Source: Methyloversatilis discipulorum
GTDB lineage: Bacteria > Pseudomonadota > Gammaproteobacteria > Burkholderiales > Rhodocyclaceae
DNA length: 64,000 nucleotides
Direction: 5' to 3'
Assembly (NCBI RefSeq): GCF_018780585.1
Contig: NZ_JADMJL010000027.1
Coordinates: 1-64,000 of the forward strand
In this document: piece by piece, positions 8,573-17,685 of the stretch
Position numbering within the stretch: position 1 is the first letter of the stretch
Layout: the number at the start of each line of letters is the position of its first letter
Notes under the pieces: model-generated
Database searches by the model: none
Seen by the model: the letters and a program-made list of their open reading frames with translations, nothing else
What the model was told of the DNA's origin: nothing
Made by a program: the position numbers and the translations under genes

Positions 8573-9811
8573 TCAGCGTGCCTCCAGCGACAGGATGCGC
8601 GCCGCCACCGTGTCGGGATCGAAGGCGGCGGCCTGCTGTGCGCGCAGCGACATCGCTTCGCGGTAGTACTGCAGTGCGAGGCGCGGCTGGCGCAGCTGGT
8701 CGAGGCTGACGGCGAGGTTGTAGGCGTGGTCGGGCTGCCCGGGCGCCAGCGTGTAAGCGTTGAAATAGGCCTGCTGCGCCTCGCGCCAGCGCGCCTGCGA
8801 CGCATACAGCGAACCGAGCGCGAAGGCGGCGGCGGCCGATTTTGGCTGGGCGGCCGCGATGTCGAGCAGGCGCGCTTCCTGGACCGCCGGATCGACGTTG
8901 TCGCTCAGCGCGACGCGAGCGGCGGTGTCCGACGGATCGACTTCGGCGATGCGCCGCATCAGCTGGCGCACGCCGGCTTCGTCACGCCGGTGCTGGGCGA
9001 GTGCGGCCAGGCCGTGCAGCGCGTCGGGGTTGCGCGGATCGGCGCGCAGCGCACGCTCGTAGGCGACGCGGGCGCGTTCGTACTCACCGGCCTGGAAGGC
9101 GGCGTAGCCGTCCGCGACGTCCTGTGGCACGGCGGGGGCGTTGCGGGTGATGCGGATCGGCGCGGCGGCTGGCGTGGGCGGGGGGGTCTCGACCGCCGGC
9201 GGGTTCGTCGTCAGCTGACCGGACAGGAAACGGGATGAATCCGGCACCGCCGACGCGGTGAGCGCGGGTAGGGGAGGCGCGGGCCGGCCGGGGGCGGTCG
9301 GCTCGGCAGCCGGTGCGATAGCGGCCGGGGTAGCCACGGCCACCGGAGACTGTTCGACCGGAGGCTTGACGGCTTCGGCCATGGGCGTGTTCGCCAGGGC
9401 TGCGACCGGTGTCGCCGCGGGTATCGAAGGCGCGGACCGGCCGCTGTCCAGCGACGACAACTGCCAGGCGACCCAGCCGCCGACGCACAGCAACAGCAGC
9501 GCGCCGCCGCCGAGCAGCCAGGCCAGGGGGGACGGGCGCGAAGTCGGCTTCTTCGCGTCGAACAGCAGGCGCGCCGCCTCGCTGCCCGGGCTGGCGGGTG
9601 GCGGAACGGACGGGGTGGGTTCCGGCACGTCGAGCCCGGCGAAGCGGGCGGCCTGAGCGATTTCGTCGTCGATCAGTTCGAGTTCGTGCGCCGGGGTGAT
9701 GCGCGGGGCGACGGGCGCGGGCGGCGGCTCGGCGGCGGGCGTGTCGCCGCCTTCGTCGTCGCGACGCTTGGCTGCCTCGGCCTTCTTCAGTGCCTCCAGC
9801 AGCAGGCTCAC
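8573..9811 (-). CDS. MshN-like TPR membrane protein
   Basis: A 412-residue protein opening MSLLLEALKKAEAAKRR, a conserved start in MshN and GspB-like proteins. A membrane helix lies near residues 92-115 (SPLAWLLGGGALLLLCVGGW), followed by a Pro/Ala-rich linker and three to four TPR-like repeats (about 215-405; QAGEYERARVAYERALRADP is the clearest). Such proteins are thought to work with the MshM ATPase and the secretin in outer-membrane assembly. The start overlaps the secretin stop by 4 bases. Confidence 0.8.
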   Translation of the reverse strand: MSLLLEALKKAEAAKRRDDEGGDTPAAEPPPAPVAPRITPAHELELIDDEIAQAARFAGLDVPEPTPSVPPPASPGSEAARLLFDAKKPTSRPSPLAWLLGGGALLLLCVGGWVAWQLSSLDSGRSAPSIPAATPVAALANTPMAEAVKPPVEQSPVAVATPAAIAPAAEPTAPGRPAPPLPALTASAVPDSSRFLSGQLTTNPPAVETPPPTPAAAPIRITRNAPAVPQDVADGYAAFQAGEYERARVAYERALRADPRNPDALHGLAALAQHRRDEAGVRQLMRRIAEVDPSDTAARVALSDNVDPAVQEARLLDIAAAQPKSAAAAFALGSLYASQARWREAQQAYFNAYTLAPGQPDHAYNLAVSLDQLRQPRLALQYYREAMSLRAQQAAAFDPDTVAARILSLEAR

Positions 9812-11586
9812 GGTGCCGGCTCCGTGGTCGGCCCTTTCGGCGGCTGCAGCGTCGGCGGCGGAAAGGACGGCGTCAGGAAGTCACGACCCGGCAGCGCGCT
9901 GCTCAGCGGCGCGTAGTCGCCGTCCAGGCTGGCGTCGACGATGACCACCGGGCGGATCAGCACCACCAGTTCGGTCTTGCGCGAGGTTTCGTTGCGCGCC
10001 GACAGCAGCGGGCCGAGTATCGGCAGCACCGATACGCCCGGAATGCTGTCGCGACGGAAATTGATCTCGTCCTGCATCAGCCCGCCGAGCACGGCGGTTT
10101 CGCCGCTGGCCACGCGCATCACCGACTCCAGTTCGCGCGTCTGGATCACCGGCACCAGATTGGGGGTGCTGAGATCCGGTGTCGGATCCTGCGCGTCGCC
10201 CACCTTGCGCGAGATCGTCGGTCGCACATTGAGCAGCACGAAGCCATCGGCGCTGATCTGTGGCGTCACCGCCATCACCAGACCGACCGACACCGAGCGC
10301 GGCGTCGCGGTGAAGCTGCGTACCGCCTGCGTGTTGGTGTTGGCGACGACGTCCGACTTGATCTCGAAGTAGACGATGTTGTTGACCACCTTGAGCAGCG
10401 CGGTCTGGTTGTTCAGCACCGACAGTTTCGGGCTGGACAGCACCTTCACGTCGCCATAAGCCTCGAGCAGCTTGATGCTGTCCGACAGTTCGCGGTTTCG
10501 CCCGAGTCCGATCGCGAAGGGCTGATTGGTGGTGAAGTCAGTCGAGGTGGTGTTCAGCGACAGCGTGGCGCCACCGCGCTTGCCGCCGCCGGCGAAGGCG
10601 GTCCAGTCTATGCCCTGCTGGTAGTTGTCGGTCAGCTGCACCTCGGCAATGGTTGCTTCGATCAGCACCTGACGGCGCGCGATGCGGGTCACCTGGGTGA
10701 TGAACTCCTGCACCTTCTCGTGCTGGCGTGAGGTGGCGCGCACATTGATGACGCCGGTCTCGGGATTCAGGATGACGGCCGCCGCTTCGCGAAAGGTGGT
10801 CCGCCGCTCGGGCGGCGTCGCCGTGCCATCGGCACCGCCCACCGGAGCCACCGCCGCGTCGCTGCTCTCGGCCGGCAGGAGCTTGTCGGTCTCGCGCAGC
10901 AGGTCGCGGATGTTGCGTTCTAGCGATTCCCAGAAGCGGTTCCGGGCGACGTTCTCGATGCGCGTGCTCGAACTGTTGCCGGCTGCCGTCGCCGCGCTGC
11001 CGGCCGCGCTGCCGCCGGTTGCGCCGCCGACCGCAGCCGACGTGGTCGAGGCGATCTGCGTGTTGATCGACACCGCGCCGGTCACGTCGCGCGACATGTT
11101 CACGTAGTCGACGCGGTAGCTACGCAGGAAGGGTGCGTCCGGCATCACCACCAGGTTCTGGCCATCCAGCTCGAAGCGCATGTCGACCTGGTGGGCGATG
11201 CGTGCCAGCAGTTGCGGCAGCGTCTGGTCGATCGCGTTCAGCGTGACCGCGCCCTCGATGCCCGGGTGGATGTCGACGTTGACCCGCGCGTCGCGCGCCA
11301 GCGCGAACAGCAGTTCTCGCACCGGTACCTGATTCACCACCACGCTGTAGGTTTCGGTCTTGTGCCGCGGTTGCGGCTGCGGTGGCGCGAGCGGCCGGGC
11401 GACCGGCGGCGGGATTTCGTCGGCCGGTCGCGCCGTGGGCTTGTCGGCCAGCACGTGGGCGGTTGACGCAGGTTGTGGCGTGTGCACGGCGCAGCCGGCC
11501 AGCAGCGCCATCAGGGCGCCGAGCAGAGCGGTGCGGCAGGGTCGGGAGGGCCGTCCGGCCCGGGTGTCGGCAGGTGCAGCACGCAT
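9808..11586 (-). CDS. mshL: MSHA-type secretin, outer-membrane lipoprotein
   Basis: Forms the outer-membrane channel for the pilus. A lipoprotein signal ends in the lipobox LLAGC (Cys about 32). An STN/N0-type domain follows (SVVVNQVPVRELLFALARDA), then N1-type repeats, a low-complexity Gly/Ala/Ser loop (near residues 185-215) and a C-terminal secretin domain with VKVLSSPKLSVLNNQ and SGETAVLGGLMQDE. The start is uncertain: ATGs at 11598 and 11646 are in frame and none has a good ribosome-binding site. 11586 gives the most usual signal-peptide length. The lipobox suggests it needs no separate pilotin. It follows the ExeA-like ATPase gene after a gap of about 110 bases. Confidence 0.88.
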   Translation of the reverse strand: MRAAPADTRAGRPSRPCRTALLGALMALLAGCAVHTPQPASTAHVLADKPTARPADEIPPPVARPLAPPQPQPRHKTETYSVVVNQVPVRELLFALARDARVNVDIHPGIEGAVTLNAIDQTLPQLLARIAHQVDMRFELDGQNLVVMPDAPFLRSYRVDYVNMSRDVTGAVSINTQIASTTSAAVGGATGGSAAGSAATAAGNSSSTRIENVARNRFWESLERNIRDLLRETDKLLPAESSDAAVAPVGGADGTATPPERRTTFREAAAVILNPETGVINVRATSRQHEKVQEFITQVTRIARRQVLIEATIAEVQLTDNYQQGIDWTAFAGGGKRGGATLSLNTTSTDFTTNQPFAIGLGRNRELSDSIKLLEAYGDVKVLSSPKLSVLNNQTALLKVVNNIVYFEIKSDVVANTNTQAVRSFTATPRSVSVGLVMAVTPQISADGFVLLNVRPTISRKVGDAQDPTPDLSTPNLVPVIQTRELESVMRVASGETAVLGGLMQDEINFRRDSIPGVSVLPILGPLLSARNETSRKTELVVLIRPVVIVDASLDGDYAPLSSALPGRDFLTPSFPPPTLQPPKGPTTEPAP

Positions 11587-11695
11587 CGATGCGGTCATGG
11601 TCGCGGTGGCGGACGGGGTTCGGAAAAGGATGGTACGCGCAATCATTGGCGGATCAAGATGATGCGCGGGCCATCGTACACGATAAATTCCATCG

Positions 11696-13072
11696 TCATT
11701 GTCCGTCGGCGCGCAGGCTGCGCAGCTGGCGGACGACGGGCCGCGTGCCGCGTATCCATTCGGGCATCGCCTCGACCGCCTGCTGCGCGCTGCGCAGATC
11801 GGCGAAGTCGCCGTAGATCACCGCGAGCTGCGTGTCGCCCGCGGTGTCCGTGCGGTAGGCGCGCAGCTGCTGCGCATCGAGCGCGCGGCCGGCGCGACGC
11901 ACGTAGTCGAGCACGTGGTCGGCGCGACTGGCGGGCACCGACATCAGCTGCACGAACCAGCGCTCGCCCGGCGCCGTCGTGGACCAGGCGCGGCTCGCCG
12001 CCAGCAGCGCCTCCAGCGGATCGGCAGGGATCGGTGCGGGGGGCGTGACCGGCTCTTCTGCGCTCGCGGGCGGTTCGGCCGGGGCGGGTGCCGCCGCCGG
12101 TCGCTGCGTTGCGACCACCTCGGCGCGGGCGGCCACTGCGTCGGCGAGCGGCGGCTCGGCCACCCGGTCGCTGCGGCCGAGCAGGTAGCCGGCGCCGAGC
12201 AGCACGATTGCGCCCAGCAGCAGCAGCGCGTTGCGTGCTGCCTTGCGGGGCGGCGGCAGGTCGGCACGCGTCTGCGTGTCGGCGGCCGCGCGCTGCGCGT
12301 CGGCCAGCGTCACCGCGTGTGCGTTGCGGGCGAACGCGGCCAGCAAGGACTTGTCGGCCAGCACGTTGATGCGCCGGGTGAGGCCGCCGGAGTCGCGCGC
12401 GATGCGTGCCGTCGCCGCCCGCTCGAACACCGCCGGGCCGCGATAGCCGGCGGCGCGCATGCGGAAATCTATATAGGTCGCGACGTCGTCCGGTGCCAGC
12501 GGGTCGAGCCGGAAGTGCTGCGTGATGCGGTCCTTCAGCTGGCGCATGTCCGGCCGGTCGAGCAGGGCGTCGAGTTCCGGCTGGCCGAACAGCGCGATCT
12601 TGATCAGCTTGTGGCGCTCGGATTCGAGATTGGACAGCAGGCGGATCTGTTCCAGCGTATCGGCCGGCATCGCGTGCGCTTCGTCGATCAGCAGCACGAT
12701 CTGCCGACCCGCCGAGAACTCGGCGACCAGCGCCTGCTGCACGGCGCGCAGCATGCGGTGAGCGCTGTCGCCAGCGGTTTCGGCGCAGCCCAGCTCGTCG
12801 GCCAGCACGGCCAGCAACTCGCCGCGGTTCATCAGTGGATCGGCCAGATAGATCGCGCGCAGGTGCGGCGGCAGTCTGCCGATGAGCACGCGCGCCAGCA
12901 TGGTCTTGCCGGTGCCGACTTCGCCGCTCACCTTGACCAGGCCCTCTTCGCGGCCGAGCGCGTAGACCAGCGCGTCGAGCAGCGCGCTGCGGTTGGCGCC
13001 GCCGAAGAAGAAATCGGCGTGCGGAGTGATCAGGAAGGGCGCTTCGCGCAGGCCGAAGTGGTCGAGATACAT
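11696..13072 (-). CDS. ExeA/MshM-like AAA ATPase with C-terminal SPOR-like domain
   Basis: A 458-residue protein. Residues about 1-265 form an ExeA/MshM AAA+ ATPase: MYLDHFGLREAPFLITPH start, Walker A GEVGTGKT, Walker B VLLIDEAHAM. A single membrane helix (NALLLLGAIVLLGAGYLLG) follows near residue 290, then an Ala/Pro-rich periplasmic linker. The C-terminal about 80 residues resemble a peptidoglycan-binding SPOR domain (GERWFVQLMSV and AVIYGDFADLRSAQQAV). ExeA proteins use ATP and a peptidoglycan-binding tail to help secretins cross the cell wall, and this layout fits that job. Its ATG is one base after the stop of the regulator gene. Confidence 0.88.
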   Translation of the reverse strand: MYLDHFGLREAPFLITPHADFFFGGANRSALLDALVYALGREEGLVKVSGEVGTGKTMLARVLIGRLPPHLRAIYLADPLMNRGELLAVLADELGCAETAGDSAHRMLRAVQQALVAEFSAGRQIVLLIDEAHAMPADTLEQIRLLSNLESERHKLIKIALFGQPELDALLDRPDMRQLKDRITQHFRLDPLAPDDVATYIDFRMRAAGYRGPAVFERAATARIARDSGGLTRRINVLADKSLLAAFARNAHAVTLADAQRAAADTQTRADLPPPRKAARNALLLLGAIVLLGAGYLLGRSDRVAEPPLADAVAARAEVVATQRPAAAPAPAEPPASAEEPVTPPAPIPADPLEALLAASRAWSTTAPGERWFVQLMSVPASRADHVLDYVRRAGRALDAQQLRAYRTDTAGDTQLAVIYGDFADLRSAQQAVEAMPEWIRGTRPVVRQLRSLRADGQ

Positions 13073-13073
13073 G

Positions 13074-14498
13074 TCAGTCCTGCGCGCCGGCGTCGCCGTC
13101 CGGCGCTTCCATCCGGTGGTAAAGCGTGGTGCGCGCGATGCCGAGCAGGCGCGCCGCCGCGCTGACGTTGCCGCGCGCCAGCCGCATGGCTGCATCAATA
13201 TAGGCGGATTCCCACTCGCGCAGCTTGGCGTCGAGGCGGAAGCCGCCAGCGCGCAGTTCGGCGGTGGCGATGTCTATCAGGTCACCGTCCTCGCCCGCAG
13301 CCGCACCGCTGCGTATGGTCGGGTCGAACTCGGCGAGCAGGGCCTCGCGCCCGACCTGCTGCCCCGGATACTTGGTGGCAAGACGGATGACGATGTTGCG
13401 CAGTTCGCGCACGTTGCCGGGAAAGCCGTAGTCCAGCCAGGCGGTGCGCGCCGCGGTGTCGAGCGTGAAGGGCGGGCGGGCGAGTTGGGCGCAGAACTGG
13501 CTGCGGAAGTGATCGAGCAGGCGCAGGCGGTCGTCGCCCATGTCGCGCAGCGGCGGCAGCGAAATGGTGAATACGCTGAGCCGGTGATAGAGGTCGGAGC
13601 GGAAGCGGCCGGCGCGCACTTCGGCGCCGAGGTCCCGGTTGGTGGCGGCGACGATGCGCGCGTTCGAGCGCCGCAGCTGGGTCTCGCCGACGCGCTGGAA
13701 TTCGCCGTTCTCCAGCACGCGCAGCAGCTTGGCCTGCAGGTCCAGCGGCAGTTCGCCGATCTCGTCGAGGAAGAGCGTGCCGGCGGCGGCTTCTTCGAAA
13801 TAGCCCGCGCGCGCCGACTGCGCGCCGGTGAACGCACCGCGGGCGTGACCGAACAGCGTAGGCTCGACCAGGCTGGGCGAGATCGCGGCGCAGTTCAGCG
13901 CCAGGAAGGGACGGTCGCTGCCGCCGACGGCGTGCAGACGGTTGGCCACGATGTCCTTGCCGGTGCCGGATTCGCCCTCGATCAGCACCGGGTAGGGCAG
14001 GCGTGCGTACTGTTCGATCTGAGCGCGCAGGCGCTCCATTTGCGCGCTGACGCCGATCAGGGCCGGCAGCGCCGGCGCTTCCTCCTCGTGGCAGGTCCGC
14101 GCCAACTGGCGCAGCAGCGCATTGAGCGCCTGCGGCTGCGCCGGTTTGGCGACGAATTCGGTGGCACCGAGTGCGCGCGCGTGGCGCGCGACGTTTTCCT
14201 CGCCCTGACCCGACAGCACGACGATGCGCGTGTCCGGCGAATGCGCCAGCAGGTCGGCGATCAGCGCGTAGCCTTCATCGGGACGATGCGGGTTGGGCGG
14301 CAGGCCGAGATCGATCAGCGCCAGCGCCGGCGGACTCGCCTGCTCGCGCAGCCAACTGATGGCTGCGCCGCGCGACGCGTGGCTGACCACGTCGAAATCC
14401 GCTTCGAGCAGGAAGGACAGCGAGTCGGCAATCAGCGGATCGTCGTCGACGATGAGCAGTCCGGGGCGGCTCGCAGGGGATCGGGCTGAATTCGGCAT
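13074..14498 (-). CDS. NtrC-family sigma-54-dependent response regulator
   Basis: A 474-residue transcription activator. The receiver domain (about 13-125) has the acidic pocket IVDDD and likely phospho-acceptor Asp63 in ALIDLGLP. The AAA+ domain (about 145-385) has Walker A GESGTGKD, an intact sigma-54 contact loop GAFTGA and [10 protein letters not shown]. The C-terminal Fis-type helix-turn-helix reads [21 protein letters not shown]. It heads the MSHA-like operon and is divergent from mlaF with 108 bases between. No histidine kinase is adjacent, so the partner lies elsewhere. PrsR-type regulators of PEP-CTERM systems share this architecture, so it could also act outside the cluster. Confidence 0.92.
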   Translation of the reverse strand: MPNSARSPASRPGLLIVDDDPLIADSLSFLLEADFDVVSHASRGAAISWLREQASPPALALIDLGLPPNPHRPDEGYALIADLLAHSPDTRIVVLSGQGEENVARHARALGATEFVAKPAQPQALNALLRQLARTCHEEEAPALPALIGVSAQMERLRAQIEQYARLPYPVLIEGESGTGKDIVANRLHAVGGSDRPFLALNCAAISPSLVEPTLFGHARGAFTGAQSARAGYFEEAAAGTLFLDEIGELPLDLQAKLLRVLENGEFQRVGETQLRRSNARIVAATNRDLGAEVRAGRFRSDLYHRLSVFTISLPPLRDMGDDRLRLLDHFRSQFCAQLARPPFTLDTAARTAWLDYGFPGNVRELRNIVIRLATKYPGQQVGREALLAEFDPTIRSGAAAGEDGDLIDIATAELRAGGFRLDAKLREWESAYIDAAMRLARGNVSAAARLLGIARTTLYHRMEAPDGDAGAQD

Positions 14499-14567
14499 GT
14501 GTGCCGGCCATCATAGCGCAGCGCGCAGCGGTGGATTCCGCCCGGCGGAGGCGCCCGGCGCGTCTGC

Positions 14568-14573
14568 TACAAT
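14568..14573 (+). promoter_or_regulatory. possible sigma-70 -10 box of the mla operon
   Basis: TACAAT, 33 bases before the mlaF GTG start, in the divergent region between the sigma-54 activator and mlaF. No good -35 hexamer is seen 16-18 bases upstream, so this is a candidate only. Confidence 0.35.
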
Positions 14574-14606
14574 CCGCGACCTTTACCACAAGACCGTTCC
14601 GCGCTC

Positions 14607-15428
14607 GTGTCCGCTTCCCCTCCGGCCGAAGACATTCTGGTCGACCTGTCGAGTGTCGACTTCGCGTACGACAAGCGGCCCATCCTGACCGGCATCAGTC
14701 TGCGCATTCCGCGCGGCAAGCTCGTCGCCATCATGGGTGGCAGCGGCTGCGGCAAGACCACGCTGCTGCGTCTGATCGGCGGTCAGCTGAAGCCGACCGC
14801 CGGCCGCATCCAGGTGGCCGAACACGATCTGGCCAAGCTGTCGCGTCGCGACATGTACGCGCTGCGCCGGCGCATGGGCATGCTGTTCCAGTTCGGCGCG
14901 CTATTCACCGATCTGACCGTGTTCGACAACGTCGCCTTCCCGCTGCGCGAGCACACCGATCTGCCGGAAGACATGATCCGCGATCTGGTGCTGATGAAGC
15001 TGCATGCGGTCGGCCTGCGCGGTGCGCACAAGCTGATGCCGAACGAGCTGTCGGGCGGCATGTCTCGCCGGGTGGCGCTGGCCCGCGCGGTGGCGCTCGA
15101 TCCGATGCTCATCATGTACGACGAGCCCTTCGCCGGCCTCGATCCGATCTCGCTGGCGGTGGTCGGTCAGCTCATCCGCAAGCTCAACGACGCGCTGGGT
15201 GCCAGTTCCATCATGGTGACGCACGACGTGCACGAATCGCTGGAAATCGTCGATTACATCTACTTCCTGTCGGGCGGCAAGGTGGTGGCACAAGGTACGC
15301 CGGACGAGATACGCGCCTCGACCGACCCCTTCGTGAAGCAGTTCGTCAATGCCGAAACCGACGGGCCGCTGCCCTTCCATTACCCGACCGACGATTACCG
15401 CAAGGCCCTGATGGAGGTCCGTTCATGA
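14607..15428 (+). CDS. mlaF: phospholipid ABC transporter ATP-binding protein MlaF
   Basis: The ATPase of the MlaFEDB complex, which moves phospholipids between the inner membrane and periplasmic MlaC and so maintains outer-membrane lipid asymmetry. It is 273 residues with Walker A GGSGCGKTT (near residue 45), signature LSGGMSRR and Walker B LIMYDEPFAGLD. The ADIRAST-type tail before residue 250 is typical of MlaF. The start is a GTG. The stop overlaps the mlaE ATG by 4 bases. Confidence 0.95.
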   Translation: MSASPPAEDILVDLSSVDFAYDKRPILTGISLRIPRGKLVAIMGGSGCGKTTLLRLIGGQLKPTAGRIQVAEHDLAKLSRRDMYALRRRMGMLFQFGALFTDLTVFDNVAFPLREHTDLPEDMIRDLVLMKLHAVGLRGAHKLMPNELSGGMSRRVALARAVALDPMLIMYDEPFAGLDPISLAVVGQLIRKLNDALGASSIMVTHDVHESLEIVDYIYFLSGGKVVAQGTPDEIRASTDPFVKQFVNAETDGPLPFHYPTDDYRKALMEVRS

Positions 15429-16213
15429 TCGCGCGCGTATTCCGCGCCATGGGCGCCCGCACCGTCGATGGCATCTGGCGGCTCGGTTTCGCCACCCGCT
15501 TCTTCTTCGCCATCCTGCTGCGCTCGGGCACTTCGTTCGCGCGCTTCCAGTTGACGATACGCGAGGTGTTCTCGACCGGCGTGCTGTCGCTCATCATCAT
15601 CCTGGTGTCCGGCTTCTTCGTCGGTCTGGTGCTCGGCCTGCAGGGCTACGAAACGCTGCAGCGCTACGGTTCCAGCGAGGCGCTGGGCATCCTGGTCGCA
15701 CTGTCGCTGGTGCGCGAGCTGGGTCCGGTGGTCGCCGGCCTGCTGTTCGCCAGTCGCGCCGGCTCGGCGCTGACCGCTGAAATCGGCCTGATGAAGACCA
15801 CCGAACAGCTGAAGGCGATGGACATGATGGCGGTCGACCCGATCGCCCGCGTCGTTGCACCCCGCTTCTGGGGTGGTGTCATTTCGATGCCGCTGCTGGC
15901 CGCCCTGTTCTCGACCATGGGCGTGTTTGGCGCCTGGTTCATCGGCGTCGTGTTCATCGGTGTCGATGACGGCGCTTTCTGGTCGCAGATGCAGGCGTCG
16001 GTCGATTTCCGCTACGACATCGTGAACGGCGTCATCAAGAGCGTCGTTTTCGGCTTCGCGGTCGCGCTGATCGCGGTTTTCGAAGGTTATGACTCGGCGC
16101 CCACCGCCGAGGGCGTGTCGCGGGCGATCACCCGTACCGTCGTCAATTCGGCGCTGGCCATTCTGGCGCTGGACTTTGTGCTGACCTCCTTCATGTTCAG
16201 GGGCAATGGATGA
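15425..16213 (+). CDS. mlaE: phospholipid ABC transporter permease MlaE
   Basis: A 262-residue membrane subunit of the Mla complex with about five hydrophobic segments and the family pattern LVRELGPVVAGLLFASRAGSA, plus TEQLKAMDMMAVDP. The start overlaps mlaF by 4 bases and the stop overlaps mlaD by 4 bases, so the three are translationally coupled. Confidence 0.95.
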   Translation: MIARVFRAMGARTVDGIWRLGFATRFFFAILLRSGTSFARFQLTIREVFSTGVLSLIIILVSGFFVGLVLGLQGYETLQRYGSSEALGILVALSLVRELGPVVAGLLFASRAGSALTAEIGLMKTTEQLKAMDMMAVDPIARVVAPRFWGGVISMPLLAALFSTMGVFGAWFIGVVFIGVDDGAFWSQMQASVDFRYDIVNGVIKSVVFGFAVALIAVFEGYDSAPTAEGVSRAITRTVVNSALAILALDFVLTSFMFRGNG

Positions 16214-16686
16214 ACCGTACCGTTCTCGACCTGTGGGTCGGTGTTTTCGTCGCTGTCGGCGTGGCAGCAGTGTTGTTTCTGGCACTAAAGGTTGGCAACC
16301 TTGCGTCCGCTAACATCGGGGAGACATACAGGCTGCAAGCCAACTTTGATAACATCGGCGGCCTGAAACCGCGTGCGCCCGTCAAAAGTTCGGGTGTCGT
16401 GGTGGGCCGGGTGACGGAAATCACTTTTGACCCGAATCTGTATGTCGCCGTGGTGAAAATGGATGTGGACAAGCGCTACAGTTTCCCGCGCGACACCTTC
16501 GCAACCATTCTGACCTCGGGTTTGCTGGGTGAGCAGTACATCGGTTTCGAAGTCGGTGGCGACACCGAAATGCTTCAGGCCGGTGCCACCATCACCAAGA
16601 CGCAGTCTGCAGTGGTGCTTGAAAAGCTGATCAGCCAGTTCATGTTCAACAAGGCTGCCGAGAGCCCGACCGCTCCCGAGCAGTGA
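16210..16686 (+). CDS. mlaD: outer-membrane lipid asymmetry protein MlaD (MCE domain)
   Basis: A 158-residue inner-membrane-anchored MCE protein that forms a hexameric ring receiving lipids from MlaC. It has an N-terminal membrane helix (DLWVGVFVAVGVAAVLFLAL) and an MCE domain (about 38-118) with the pattern NIGGLKPRAPVKSSGVVVGRV and the usual SGLLGEQYIGFEVGG. Length is normal for MlaD. Confidence 0.95.
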   Translation: MNRTVLDLWVGVFVAVGVAAVLFLALKVGNLASANIGETYRLQANFDNIGGLKPRAPVKSSGVVVGRVTEITFDPNLYVAVVKMDVDKRYSFPRDTFATILTSGLLGEQYIGFEVGGDTEMLQAGATITKTQSAVVLEKLISQFMFNKAAESPTAPEQ

Positions 16687-16718
16687 CGTACCGAATGCAT
16701 AGCCGGGAAGCCCGACAG

Positions 16719-17600
16719 ATGACCAAAACCAACAAGCAGTCGAATCTCAACATCCGCTCGGTGCTTGCCGCCACCGCCGCAGCCGCGCTGTTCACCGGCT
16801 GTGCGACCTCGGGCAACCCCAAGGATCCGATCGAAGGCTACAACCGCGCGATGTTCTCGTTCAACGAGACGGTCGACAAGGCGGTGATCAAGCCGGTCGC
16901 CCAGGGCTACGACTTCGTGATGCCGGATCCGGTGCAGACCGGTGTATCCAATTTCTTCGCCAACATCGCCGACCTGTGGACGGGCGTTAACAACCTGCTG
17001 CAGGGCAAGCCGGTCGATGCGCTGTCGGATGCCGGCCGCGTGCTGGTGAACTCGACCCTGGGCATTCTCGGCCTGTTCGACGTCGCCACGCCGATGGGTC
17101 TCGAAAAGCACGAGGAAGATTTCGGCCAGACCCTCGGCCGCTGGGGTGTCGGCGATGGCGCCTACGTGGTGCTGCCGATTCTCGGCCCGCGCACCGTGCG
17201 CGATACCTTCGGTCTTGCTGCAGACATCTATGTCGACCCGGTGCGTGACGCCGATGGTCATCGCGGCTACCGCAACACCGCCATCGCGCTGCGCGCCATC
17301 GACACCCGCGCCAACCTGCTGAAGGCAGAGGATGCGCTCGAAGCGGCGGCCATCGACAAGTACGCCTATGTGCGCGACGCCTATCTGCAGCATCGCCGCA
17401 GTGCCATCCATGATGGCAACCCGCCGCGCGAAGCCGATGACTCGGCGTCGCTGCCGAGCGCGAACCTTCTGACGATGGAACCGCTCGAATCGACGTGGAC
17501 GATGATGCTTGTCGGCGCGCCGGAGAAGTCGGACGTTGATGCAGCGAATGCGTCCGAGCCGGCCACCGGATCGGTGGACACCGCAGCCGTCTCGTTCTGA
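16719..17600 (+). CDS. mlaA: outer-membrane lipoprotein MlaA (VacJ family)
   Basis: The outer-membrane component that removes misplaced phospholipids and passes them to MlaC. The chosen ATG gives a lipoprotein signal ending in the lipobox LFTGC (Cys about 28). Earlier in-frame starts (16683 GTG, 16695 ATG) would only lengthen the signal. The VacJ core is recognisable (DPIEGYNRAMFSFNETVDK, FFANIADLWTGVNNLLQGK and VLPILGPRTVRDT). In Escherichia coli mlaA is unlinked to the operon; here it lies between mlaD and mlaC. The C-terminal about 70 residues are acidic and poorly conserved. Confidence 0.93.
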   Translation: MTKTNKQSNLNIRSVLAATAAAALFTGCATSGNPKDPIEGYNRAMFSFNETVDKAVIKPVAQGYDFVMPDPVQTGVSNFFANIADLWTGVNNLLQGKPVDALSDAGRVLVNSTLGILGLFDVATPMGLEKHEEDFGQTLGRWGVGDGAYVVLPILGPRTVRDTFGLAADIYVDPVRDADGHRGYRNTAIALRAIDTRANLLKAEDALEAAAIDKYAYVRDAYLQHRRSAIHDGNPPREADDSASLPSANLLTMEPLESTWTMMLVGAPEKSDVDAANASEPATGSVDTAAVSF

Positions 17601-17640
17601 TCGGCAAGCCCGGCGCTACGCCGGGCAGCGCGGTCATCAC

Positions 17641-17673
17641 GGCCTGTCGCGTTCCGACAGGCCTCTTTCTTTT
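17641..17673 (+). terminator. intrinsic terminator between mlaA and mlaC
   Basis: A perfect 9-bp stem (GGCCTGTCG pairs with CGACAGGCC around a 5-base loop) followed by TCTTTCTTTT. It lies inside the mla operon, just before the mlaC ribosome-binding site (CGGGAG), so it may lower mlaC-mlaB expression relative to the upstream genes. Confidence 0.7.
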
Positions 17674-17685
17674 CCGGGAGCACAT

